Below, piece after piece: positions 31,930 to 40,142 of a DNA stretch of 63,559 nt. Position 1 is the first letter of the stretch. Every line of letters starts with the position of its first letter. Where the stretch lies: positions 1 through 63,559 of the forward strand of contig JAMPIC010000012.1 in assembly GCA_023663025.1 (NCBI GenBank). Direction: 5' to 3'. The notes below the pieces were generated by a model that saw only the letters and a list, made by a program, of their open reading frames with translations, was not told the origin of the DNA and did no database searches. The DNA comes from Prevotella sp. GTDB lineage: Bacteria; Bacillota; Clostridia; Oscillospirales; Ruminococcaceae. Made by a program: the position numbers and the translations under genes.

Positions 31930-33606
31930 ATGAAAGCAGGAAAAATCATTGCCCTTGCGGCAGCTTCCGTGTTCGCAGCCGCAGTTCTCGCAGGCTGTTC
32001 GGACAGCTCCGGCGGGGAAAACCAAACCGGCGGCAGTACTTCCGCTGAAGCGGCGGGAGACGCGTCCGCCGAGACCGAAGCCGCTGCGGATACCGCCCCC
32101 GCCGCCGACAAGCCTCAGTTTGAACCTCTGAAAGTCATTTACGACGAGCTGAGGACGGAGTACAACAACGATCTTGACTTGTCCGACTATCCTCTGACGG
32201 CAAGCAGCGTTCCCGCAGATTACGAGGCTGTTATCGAAGCCGAAGCGGGAGAATTTACGGGAAATGTTGCCGCTTACGACAGTCCCGAGGCTTCGGGCGG
32301 CGCGGAAATAAACGGACTGAACGGCGATGGCGACAGTCTGACCTTTACTGCGGATATCGAGTACGACGGATTTTACGACTTGAACTTTGTCTCCAAAACC
32401 GCTAACGGCAGACGTGAGAACTACCTGTTCATCGACGATGAGCAGATGGGTACTATTATGTGTCTGAATTATGACGGCTTCGGAGACAGCATGATGAAGA
32501 ACGTATACCTGACAAAGGGCACGCACAGGATCACGGTAAAGCCGTACTGGGGATACGTTGACTACGACTGTCTCAGGCTTACGCCCAATACGACCGTTAC
32601 CGCCGATACCTACAACGTTACCGCGCCGTTGTCAAATCCCAATGCGGACGATCACACAAAGCGCCTTTATAAGTTCCTCTGCGACATTTACGGCAAGTAC
32701 AGCCTTACGGGACAGTGCGCCGACGACGGCAGGACTTCCACGGAGTACAGCCGTATCGCAAAGGAAACAGGCTCTCACTTTGCCGTTCTGGGAATGGATA
32801 TGATGGGCTACAGCAGCGGCTCGGCGGCTTACGGAGGAAGCTCCAATACCGTTGAGTTTGCCTATGATTGGTACAACAACGGCGGCGGTATCGTCGCTCT
32901 GCACTGGCACTGGCATTCTCCCGTAGACTATCAGGTGAACGACGAGCAGAACCCTTGGTACTCCTCGTTCTACAAGGAAGGCTCAAAGATAGAGCTTGAC
33001 AAGATAATGAACGGCGAGGACGAAAAAGGATACGAACTTCTTATGCAGGATATCGACAATATCGCCTATCAGCTCGAACGTCTGCGTGACGCGGGCGTGC
33101 CCGTGTTGTGGAGACCTCTCCACGAAGCCTCGGGAGGCTGGTTCTGGTGGGGCGACTGTCAGCCCGAAAGCTACATCAAGCTGTGGAACGCTATGTACGA
33201 CAAAATGACCAATGAGCATAACCTTACAAATCTTATCTGGGTATGGAACGCTCAGGACGCGGATTGGTATCCCGGAGACGAAACGGTGGACATCATTGCG
33301 ACCGACATTTACGCGGGAAACCATGTTGATTCCTGCTACAGCGGAAGCTTTGCCCAGCTTGCGGAAATACCCTCCGAGACGAAGCTTGTGGCTCTGTCCG
33401 AGAACGGCTGCGTAATGGATCCCGACAAAGTAATGCAGGGCAACAGCCGCTGGCTCTACTGGGACACATGGAGCGACCCGTTCACACTCAGCAAGGGCGT
33501 TCTCAACGACGAGTACACAACTATGGAAACGCTTAACAAGGCGTATAACAGCGACCGCACTCTTACGCTGGAGGAGCTGCCCGATCTAAAGAATTACCCT
33601 ATGTAA
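31930..33606 (+). CDS. GH26 beta-mannanase lipoprotein with CBM35
   Basis: 558 residues. Lipobox LAGC (20-23) anchors it by Cys23. Residues 24-62 are a low-complexity Ala/Glu/Thr linker. A CBM35-type module (about 97-205; EAEAGEF...GGAEI) probably binds mannan or related sugars. The GH26 domain (about 225-555) has the acid/base Glu399 in WRPLHEASGG and the nucleophile Glu491 in ALSENG, plus HWHWHSP. It cuts beta-1,4-mannan at the cell surface. Start at 31930 has AGGAGG. A surface enzyme fits a glucomannan or galactomannan degrader. Confidence 0.93.
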   Translation: MKAGKIIALAAASVFAAAVLAGCSDSSGGENQTGGSTSAEAAGDASAETEAAADTAPAADKPQFEPLKVIYDELRTEYNNDLDLSDYPLTASSVPADYEAVIEAEAGEFTGNVAAYDSPEASGGAEINGLNGDGDSLTFTADIEYDGFYDLNFVSKTANGRRENYLFIDDEQMGTIMCLNYDGFGDSMMKNVYLTKGTHRITVKPYWGYVDYDCLRLTPNTTVTADTYNVTAPLSNPNADDHTKRLYKFLCDIYGKYSLTGQCADDGRTSTEYSRIAKETGSHFAVLGMDMMGYSSGSAAYGGSSNTVEFAYDWYNNGGGIVALHWHWHSPVDYQVNDEQNPWYSSFYKEGSKIELDKIMNGEDEKGYELLMQDIDNIAYQLERLRDAGVPVLWRPLHEASGGWFWWGDCQPESYIKLWNAMYDKMTNEHNLTNLIWVWNAQDADWYPGDETVDIIATDIYAGNHVDSCYSGSFAQLAEIPSETKLVALSENGCVMDPDKVMQGNSRWLYWDTWSDPFTLSKGVLNDEYTTMETLNKAYNSDRTLTLEELPDLKNYPM

Positions 33607-33625
33607 ATATTGATTAACCGAAACG

Positions 33626-33686
33626 AAAACTGCTTTTAGTGCCGGTGCGGATCAACTGTACCCAAGCATTAAGGCGGTTTTTGTTA
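33626..33686 (+). terminator. terminator after the GH26 gene
   Basis: AAAACTGCTTTTAGTGC (33626-33642) pairs imperfectly (G-U pairs) with GCATTAAGGCGGTTTT (33666-33681), followed by TGTTA. A less stable, 20-base loop structure. Confidence 0.5.
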
Positions 33687-33772
33687 TGGTTCGTACAGCG
33701 TTTTTGGGACGGTTTTTCCTGCGTTTTCGCTGCCTCCGGATCGGAGCGTAAAAAAATGATTTACGCTTTATA

Positions 33773-33801
33773 TTGACGAATTTCCGTTTTAATGGTATAA
33801 T
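33773..33801 (+). promoter_or_regulatory. sigma-A promoter of the tmk operon
   Basis: TTGACG (33773-33778), 17-bp spacer, TATAAT (33796-33801). Confidence 0.88.
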
Positions 33802-33832
33802 AGAGTATATGTAATTGAGGAGACGGTTCTGT

Positions 33833-34492
33833 ATGGGAAAGCTGATCGTGATAGACGGTCTTGACGGCAGCGGGAAAACAACGCAGTTTGATATCATCAG
33901 GGAAAAATTATCGGGCAGCATGGCTGTAAAGGCTATAAGCTTTCCGGACTATCAAAACCCGTCCTCGGCATTGGTGAAAATGTACCTGAACGGAGAGATA
34001 TCCCCCAATGCGGCTGACGTAAACCCTTACGCCGCTTCAAGCTTTTACGCGGTCGACCGTTACGCAAGCTATAAGATGTTCTGGGAAAAAAATTACCTTG
34101 ACGGGGAGCTGATACTGGCGGGCAGATACGTTACTTCAAACGCCATACATCAAATGGGGAAGCTTCCCGAAAGCGATTGGGACGGCTATCTCGATTGGCT
34201 TGCGGATTACGAGTACGTCAGATTGGGACTTCCCAAACCCGACCTTGTGATTTTTTTGGATATGCCCGTTGAAATTTCCCAGCGGCTCATGACGGGACGG
34301 TATAACGGCGATGAAAAACGAAAAGATATACATGAAGCCAATGTGGAATATCTGAAGCTGTGCAGGCGTTCCGCGCTTTACGCCGCCGAAAAGCTGGACT
34401 GGCGGATCGTTTCGTGCAGCAGTGGAGACGGCGCGCTGCCGGTCGGCGAGATAAACGGCAAACTTATGACGTTGATAAAAGAGGTTTTGTGA
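33833..34492 (+). CDS. tmk: thymidylate kinase
   Basis: 219 residues from the ATG at 33833 (GAGGAG upstream). P-loop DGLDGSGKTT (near residues 8-17), DRYA (the DR motif) and a Lid region with basic residues. Phosphorylates dTMP to dTDP. First gene of an operon with DUF2156, DJ-1, FTHF cyclo-ligase, mltG and U32 genes, with gaps of 4, 20, -16, 0 and 10 bp. Confidence 0.9.
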   Translation: MGKLIVIDGLDGSGKTTQFDIIREKLSGSMAVKAISFPDYQNPSSALVKMYLNGEISPNAADVNPYAASSFYAVDRYASYKMFWEKNYLDGELILAGRYVTSNAIHQMGKLPESDWDGYLDWLADYEYVRLGLPKPDLVIFLDMPVEISQRLMTGRYNGDEKRKDIHEANVEYLKLCRRSALYAAEKLDWRIVSCSSGDGALPVGEINGKLMTLIKEVL

Positions 34493-34496
34493 TATT

Positions 34497-35378
34497 ATGC
34501 TGGATTTTAAAGTTATCGAACTTTCCGACAGACCTTGGATAAACGAACTGCTTAAAAAATCGGATTTCAGAGGCTGCGAGTATAATTTTTCCAATAATTT
34601 TGCCTGGCACAGGCTGTATAGTACAACGGTGTGCAGATATAAGGATTTTTACATTTCCCGTTCAATGAAGTATGGCATGAGGTTTACATTTCCCGCGGGA
34701 AGCGGCGACTATAAGGACTTGTTCCTGACCCTGAAGCGCGAGGCTGAAGCGGCGGGCTGTCCGCTGGTGATAAGCTCGGTGACGGACGAAAATCTCGGTA
34801 TCTTCGAGGAGCTTTTCGGGGGACGGTTCAGCGTTTCCTGCGACGAGGCGGATTCCGACTACATCTACGACGCCGAAAAGCTGCGGACGCTTTCGGGGAA
34901 GAAGTACCACCAAAAGAGAAACCACCTTGCCAGATTTTATGAGAATAACTGGGAATATTCCCCGATGGAGGAAAAGGATTTCGACGAGTGCATCGAATTT
35001 GCCGTGAACAGCTACAATCTCAATCAGTCCTACGACGACGAGTCCAGCGTTGCGGAGCAGTACGCCATAAACACGTTCATGAATTATTTCGGCGAGCTGG
35101 AGCTGAAAGGCGGCGTTATCCGTGTGGACGGCAAGGTGCAGGGCTTTACAATAGGGGACGCCATTAATTCCGACGCATTCGACATACACATCGAAAAAGC
35201 CAATGCGGGCATTCAGGGTGCGTATGCGGCTATAAACAACGAGTTCGCCAAGTCCGCGGCAAACGGCTATACCTATATAAACCGCGAGGAGGACTTAGGT
35301 CTGGAGGGACTGCGAAAGTCGAAGCGTTCGTATCACCCCGTTTTCATGCTGAGGAAAAATGTTGTTACATTCAAATAA
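34497..35378 (+). CDS. DUF2156 domain protein (GNAT-like fold)
   Basis: 293 residues. Conserved GKKYHQKRNHLARF and GFTIGDAINSDAFDIHIEKA with a C-terminal FMLRKNV. DUF2156 forms the catalytic C-terminal half of lysyl-phosphatidylglycerol synthases, but this one lacks the membrane part, so it may use a tRNA or soluble acceptor. Specific reaction unknown. ATG at 34497; GAGG lies 12 bases upstream. Confidence 0.85.
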   Translation: MLDFKVIELSDRPWINELLKKSDFRGCEYNFSNNFAWHRLYSTTVCRYKDFYISRSMKYGMRFTFPAGSGDYKDLFLTLKREAEAAGCPLVISSVTDENLGIFEELFGGRFSVSCDEADSDYIYDAEKLRTLSGKKYHQKRNHLARFYENNWEYSPMEEKDFDECIEFAVNSYNLNQSYDDESSVAEQYAINTFMNYFGELELKGGVIRVDGKVQGFTIGDAINSDAFDIHIEKANAGIQGAYAAINNEFAKSAANGYTYINREEDLGLEGLRKSKRSYHPVFMLRKNVVTFK

Positions 35379-35398
35379 ATTTACGGAGGAACACGAAA

Positions 35399-35947
35399 AT
35401 GATTTATGTATTTCTTGCAAACGGCTTTGAGGAGACCGAGGCGATCACACCCATAGATATTCTCAGGAGGTGCGGCAAGGAGGTCGTTACCGTGGGGATA
35501 GGGGACAACATCATCAAAAGCTCCCACGGTGTAGCGGTGGTTACCGATACCGAGGACAAGCTCATTGCCCTTGACGAAAAACTGGAGGGTATCATTCTCC
35601 CCGGAGGTATGCCCGGTACTCTCAATCTTGAAGCTTCCGAGATCGTTCAGAAGTCCATTGATTACTGTACAGCCAATAACCTTTACATCGGAGCAATATG
35701 CGCCGCGCCGTCGATACTGGGGCACAAAGGACTTCTCAGGGGACGAAAGGCTGTCTGCTTTACAGGCTTTGAAGCGCAGCTTGAGGGCGCGGAGGTCTCG
35801 GACGAGCCTGTTGTACGCGACGAAAACATCATTACCTCGAGGGGAGCGGGCACAGCGGTGGACTTCGGTCTGAAGCTTGCAGAGGTTTTCGCTTCGGAGG
35901 AGCAGAGCAGAAAAGTCGGAGAAGCTATCTTATGGTACAGAAGCTGA
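35399..35947 (+). CDS. DJ-1/PfpI family protein
   Basis: 182 residues with the DJ-1 elbow GAICAAPS around Cys101 and a conserved Glu near FEETEAI. DJ-1/ThiJ members act as glyoxalase/deglycase or stress proteins; this one lacks a recognised fusion. Its 3' end overlaps the following gene by 16 bp. Confidence 0.9.
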   Translation: MIYVFLANGFEETEAITPIDILRRCGKEVVTVGIGDNIIKSSHGVAVVTDTEDKLIALDEKLEGIILPGGMPGTLNLEASEIVQKSIDYCTANNLYIGAICAAPSILGHKGLLRGRKAVCFTGFEAQLEGAEVSDEPVVRDENIITSRGAGTAVDFGLKLAEVFASEEQSRKVGEAILWYRS

Positions 35948-36546
35948 TCGGTTTCGATATCAGGGAGCGCAAAACCGAGCTTCGGGACAAGTACAAGCGG
36001 ATACGCCGCGAAATGCCCCGCGATGTGAAAAAACAGCGGGACGAAAAAATTTTCCTGCGGCTTATCGGATTGGAAGCCTACAGGTCGGCGAAAACCGTGC
36101 TTACTTATGTTTCCACAGATATAGAGGTTGACACGCTGCAATTCATAGAACGCGCCCTCAGCGACGGCAAGACGGTTGCCGTTCCCCGGTGCGTTCCCGG
36201 TACGCGGGACATGGTGTTCCATATAATAAAGTCTTTGCGTGATTTGGAAACGGGTTCGTTTTCGGTGCTTGAACCTATACCCCAAAAATGTAAAAAGCTG
36301 ACTTATTTTGACGGTGCGCTTTGTATCGTTCCCGCACTTTTATACGACAGATACGGATACCGTCTCGGCTACGGAAAGGGTTACTACGACCGTTTCCTGT
36401 CCGCACACCCCAATATGCATAGGGTGGGGATATGCTACTGCTGCTGCACAGTGACGGAGCTTGTTCACGGGCGGTATGATATGGCTGTAAATACTCTTGT
36501 AACGGAAAAATATGTAAAAAACTGCGGAAAGGTAAACGGTGACTGA
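35932..36546 (+). CDS. 5-formyltetrahydrofolate cyclo-ligase
   Basis: 204 residues. Signatures KIFLRLIGLEAYRSAKTVL-like N-terminal part and the C-terminal GYRLGYGKGYYDRFL. Converts 5-formyl-THF to methenyl-THF, returning folate to one-carbon use. Start at 35932 overlaps the DJ-1 stop, GGAG at 35918. Confidence 0.92.
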   Translation: MVQKLIGFDIRERKTELRDKYKRIRREMPRDVKKQRDEKIFLRLIGLEAYRSAKTVLTYVSTDIEVDTLQFIERALSDGKTVAVPRCVPGTRDMVFHIIKSLRDLETGSFSVLEPIPQKCKKLTYFDGALCIVPALLYDRYGYRLGYGKGYYDRFLSAHPNMHRVGICYCCCTVTELVHGRYDMAVNTLVTEKYVKNCGKVNGD

Positions 36547-37932
36547 ATGAAACAGAAAGAACTGGAGCGAAACGAAAACGACGTCCTCCTTGACGATATT
36601 CTCAACAGTGCGCAGGAGGAAATTTCCGAGCAAGCCGAAGAAGCCGGCGGCGAACCGAACGAGGAGACCGTGGAAACCGTTTCCGAAGATATGGCGGAGA
36701 ATGGGGAAGATACCCCGTCAGCCGAGACGCCGGACACAGGCGGAGTTTCCGACAGCGAAGCGGATACGGCGGACTTATATCCCGAAAGCGCGGACGGCAG
36801 CGGCGCCGATTACGAAGAAGATGAAGAATACGAAGAGGACGAGGAAGATTACAAGCCTAAAAAGCGCAGAAAGAAAAAGCGCGGTCACGGTCATATTATT
36901 TTCGGACTGCTGCTCAGCGTGGTGATAATCTCCGTGTCGATTTTGGCGGCGGTTCTGATACTTAAATGCTCAAAGGAATTTTTGGGAATCGGAAAGTCGG
37001 ATATCGAGCTTGTGATAGAAATACCGATGAATTCAAGCACTGCCGATATTGCCGAGCAGCTTTACAGCGAGGGTATCATTTCCAGCGTCGATCTGTTCAG
37101 GCTTTTCTCGAAATTCAAGGGCGCGGACGGCACTTACATAGCGGGAACGCACACGCTGTCCCCGAAAATGGACTACAACACGCTTATCGAGACCTTGCAG
37201 GAGGAGGTTGAAAATCAGCGGGAGACCGCGGACGTTATCTTCCCCGAGGGCATAACGCTTCTTGAAGCGGCTCGGAGGCTTGAGGAAAAGAATGTATGCA
37301 GCGCCGACGAGTTCATAAAGATATTCAACGCGGGCGGCTTCGGCTTTGATTTTGAAGAGGAAGTCAAAATAAGTTCACTGAAATTTTACAAAATGGAGGG
37401 GTACTTTTTCCCCGACACTTACCAGTTCTATGTTGAGGAAGACCCACGCGTGGTGGCGAAAAAAATCTACAAAAACTTCGACGCAAGGATAACTCCCGAC
37501 TTGTACGGACGTATGAACGACCTTGACATGGAGCTGGAGGAAGTCCTGACCCTTGCTTCGGTGATACAGGCGGAGGCTGCCAATACAAGGGATATGAAGA
37601 AAGTTGCTTCGGTGTTTTTCAACCGTCTGAACAATCCTGACGAGTACCCGCTGCTTCAATCCGATCCCACCACAAACTATGTGGAGGAGATCATCAAGCC
37701 CAATATCGAGTTCAAATCGGAGGCTATGTTCAAGGCTTACGACACCTATCAGGGAGCGGGACTTCCTCCCGGACCTATCTGCAATCCCGGTCTGGACGCG
37801 ATAAACGCGGTGCTTTATCCCGCCGAAACGGACTATTATTATTTCTGTTCAAATCTGGAAACGGGCGAATTTTTCTATGCCGAGACCCTTGACGAGCACA
37901 ATCAAAATCTTGTCGAGGCGGGACTTGTCTGA
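36547..37932 (+). CDS. mltG: endolytic transglycosylase MltG (YceG)
   Basis: 461 residues. An acidic low-complexity cytoplasmic region (1-100, rich in Glu and Asp), a basic KRRKKKRGHG patch, one membrane helix (about 118-138), a LysM-like/YceG fold and the catalytic Glu343 in ASVIQAEA. Cuts nascent peptidoglycan strands to set glycan length. The long acidic N-terminus, absent in E. coli MltG, is seen in other Firmicutes. It starts directly after the cyclo-ligase stop. Confidence 0.92.
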   Translation: MKQKELERNENDVLLDDILNSAQEEISEQAEEAGGEPNEETVETVSEDMAENGEDTPSAETPDTGGVSDSEADTADLYPESADGSGADYEEDEEYEEDEEDYKPKKRRKKKRGHGHIIFGLLLSVVIISVSILAAVLILKCSKEFLGIGKSDIELVIEIPMNSSTADIAEQLYSEGIISSVDLFRLFSKFKGADGTYIAGTHTLSPKMDYNTLIETLQEEVENQRETADVIFPEGITLLEAARRLEEKNVCSADEFIKIFNAGGFGFDFEEEVKISSLKFYKMEGYFFPDTYQFYVEEDPRVVAKKIYKNFDARITPDLYGRMNDLDMELEEVLTLASVIQAEAANTRDMKKVASVFFNRLNNPDEYPLLQSDPTTNYVEEIIKPNIEFKSEAMFKAYDTYQGAGLPPGPICNPGLDAINAVLYPAETDYYYFCSNLETGEFFYAETLDEHNQNLVEAGLV

Positions 37933-37942
37933 CGGAGGAACT

Positions 37943-39163
37943 ATGAATTTAAACGATCTTGAAGTGCTGTCTCCCGCGGGAAGCTTTGAAAGCCTGCGGG
38001 CGGCGGTGGATTACGGTGCGGACGCCGTATATTTGGGCGGACAAAGCTTCGGTATGCGCGCAGGTCCGGAAAATTTTACCTATGATACGCTTAAAGCGGC
38101 TGCGGAGCTTGCCCGGTCAAAGGGCGTGAAGCTGTATCTGACCTGCAATACGCTTCCTCGGAACAGCGAGATACCCCAATTTGAACAGTTTATGAACGAA
38201 GCCTCCGACTGCGGCGTGGACGCCGTTATCGTCGCCGATCTGGGACTGCTTTCACTTGTGAAAAAATACTGTCACGATATGGAAATCCATATGTCCACCC
38301 AAACGGGGATCGTCAACTACGTTACCGCGCGGGAGCTATACAATATGGGCGTGAAGCGCGTAGTGGCTGCGCGGGAGCTTTCACTGGAAGAAATTGCCGA
38401 AATAAGGGCAAAAACTCCCTCCGATCTGGAGATAGAAGCTTTTGTACACGGGGCAATGTGCGTGTCCTTTTCGGGACGGTGTTTACTTTCCCAGTATCTG
38501 GTAAACCGCGACGCCAACCGCGGCGAATGCGCTCAGCCATGCCGCTGGAGCTACAGTCTTATGGAGGAAACACGGAAAGGGGAGTACTACCCGATCATGG
38601 AGGACAGCTCGGGGACGTACATTCTCAACGCCAAGGATCTGTGCATGATAGAACATCTGGACAAAGTTGCCGAAGCGGGAGTTACAAGCCTGAAAATCGA
38701 AGGACGGGCGAAGTCCTCCTACTATGTTTCGGTGGTGACGAACGCGTACCGATTGGCTGTGGATATTCTGAAACAGAACCCCGAGGGTTACAGTCTCCCG
38801 GATTGGATTCGGGACGAAGTGTTCAAGGTCAGCCACAGACCCTACTGTACGGGTTTTTTCTTCGGACACCCCAAGGACTGCCAGTACTACGAAAGCAGCG
38901 GCTATATAAGGGAATACGATGTTGCCGCCGTAATTGACGAGTGTAAAGACGGATACCTTTACTGCACTCAGAGAAATAAATTTCTCAAGGGCGACGAGGT
39001 GGAGATACTGTCGCCGGGGAAACGTTCCGATACGTTTACTGTGAAGGAACTTCTGGACGGCAGCGGAGAACCGGTCGAAAGCGCAAATCATGCTATGATG
39101 AAGCTGATGATACCCTGCGAAAAGGAATATCCTCCCAATTCGATAATCAGAATAAAAAAATAG
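37943..39163 (+). CDS. U32 family peptidase / tRNA hydroxylation protein
   Basis: 406 residues from the ATG at 37943 (GGAGG upstream). U32 signature EAFVHGAMCVSFSGRC with a C-terminal barrel-type extension. Family members TrhP/YhbU act in tRNA wobble 5-hydroxyuridine formation, others were called collagenases. The Cys-rich FSGRC...ECAQPC fits a [4Fe-4S] site. Last gene of the tmk operon. Confidence 0.9.
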   Translation: MNLNDLEVLSPAGSFESLRAAVDYGADAVYLGGQSFGMRAGPENFTYDTLKAAAELARSKGVKLYLTCNTLPRNSEIPQFEQFMNEASDCGVDAVIVADLGLLSLVKKYCHDMEIHMSTQTGIVNYVTARELYNMGVKRVVAARELSLEEIAEIRAKTPSDLEIEAFVHGAMCVSFSGRCLLSQYLVNRDANRGECAQPCRWSYSLMEETRKGEYYPIMEDSSGTYILNAKDLCMIEHLDKVAEAGVTSLKIEGRAKSSYYVSVVTNAYRLAVDILKQNPEGYSLPDWIRDEVFKVSHRPYCTGFFFGHPKDCQYYESSGYIREYDVAAVIDECKDGYLYCTQRNKFLKGDEVEILSPGKRSDTFTVKELLDGSGEPVESANHAMMKLMIPCEKEYPPNSIIRIKK

Positions 39164-39246
39164 TGTAAAGGCTCTCGGCTTTGCGCGGACAGCCCGCATA
39201 AATTTCTTTCAAAACCAATATTTATGGTATGAAAGGAGTTGTTTTT

Positions 39247-39549
39247 ATGCAGGAAAATCCGACAAGCTGCGAGACTTTACAGGACAAGGCTTTGCCTGTC
39301 CGAGCCGATACGCAACCGGAAAATACCGCGCCCCGTAAAACCGCGTCTTTCGGGGATACGCTCACGCTTCAGGCGATACTGTGCGTGCTTATGGCGCTGG
39401 GATTTGTCATACTGAATATGGTGAACGGAGGTCTTGCCGCGGAAATTTTCGAGCTGTACAAAGGCGGGTTCGGCGGCGACAGCACCGTTGCCGAAGTGTT
39501 TGCCGCCGCAGCGGAGTTCCTCGGCACCGCGCCGATCGACCATGTTTGA
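39247..39549 (+). CDS. small hypothetical membrane protein upstream of the M50 protease
   Basis: 100 residues from the ATG at 39247 (AAAGGAG upstream). About 35 polar residues, one membrane helix (AILCVLMALGFVILNMV, near 43-59) and a Glu/Ala-rich tail outside or inside. No family recognised. The frame overlaps the protease start by 8 bp, so the two are probably translated together. Position recalls SpoIVFA/SpoIVFB, but no sequence similarity to SpoIVFA was seen. Confidence 0.7.
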   Translation: MQENPTSCETLQDKALPVRADTQPENTAPRKTASFGDTLTLQAILCVLMALGFVILNMVNGGLAAEIFELYKGGFGGDSTVAEVFAAAAEFLGTAPIDHV

Positions 39550-40129
39550 GCTGCGGATCGGAAACCTTACCGCCGCGTTCGATTTCAGCTTCTTTGCGGC
39601 TGTGTCGCTGCTCATGCTGATAGGGGACAACCGTTACGCGCTTTTCGGACTTGCCGCCTGCATATGGCACGAGCTGGGACACCTTGCGGTCATGCGTCTG
39701 TGCGGGATATCCGTCAAAAGATTGGTCTTTTACGGCGCGGGTATAAAGATAGTGCCTGACAAGCAGCTGGACTTTACACCGTTCCGAGCGCAGCTTGCTG
39801 TATATCTGGCGGGAAGCTTCGCCAATTTTTTGGCTGCGGCTTTGCTGTGGTTTTCGGAAAGTCCCGCCGTAAGGATATGGGCGGCGGTAAACGCTGTTAT
39901 AGGCGCGTTCAATCTGCTGCCGCTCCAATATCTGGACGGCGGGAAGATCATCGCGTCGGTGATCCGCTGCTTCTGCGAATTTTCGCTGTCCTGCCGCCTT
40001 GAGCAGTACCTGAAACGTCTGAATTTAGTTCTGATACTTGCGGTGCTGATAACGTTCGCGGCATTGGGCAGGGGAAATTTTACGCTGTATCTCACGCTTT
40101 GCTGTCTGCTTGTTTCGGTGGCAATATGA
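39542..40129 (+). CDS. M50 site-2 protease, SpoIVFB-like
   Basis: 195 residues from the ATG at 39542. Six membrane helices with the zinc motif HELGH (in IWHELGHLAV) and the second ligand region NLLPLQYLDGGK. SpoIVFB cleaves pro-sigma-K in the mother cell during sporulation; homologues act on other anchored substrates. The presence of spmAB supports a sporulation role, but the substrate is not known here. Confidence 0.85.
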   Translation: MFELRIGNLTAAFDFSFFAAVSLLMLIGDNRYALFGLAACIWHELGHLAVMRLCGISVKRLVFYGAGIKIVPDKQLDFTPFRAQLAVYLAGSFANFLAAALLWFSESPAVRIWAAVNAVIGAFNLLPLQYLDGGKIIASVIRCFCEFSLSCRLEQYLKRLNLVLILAVLITFAALGRGNFTLYLTLCCLLVSVAI

Positions 40130-40142
40130 AAGGAAGTCCAAT

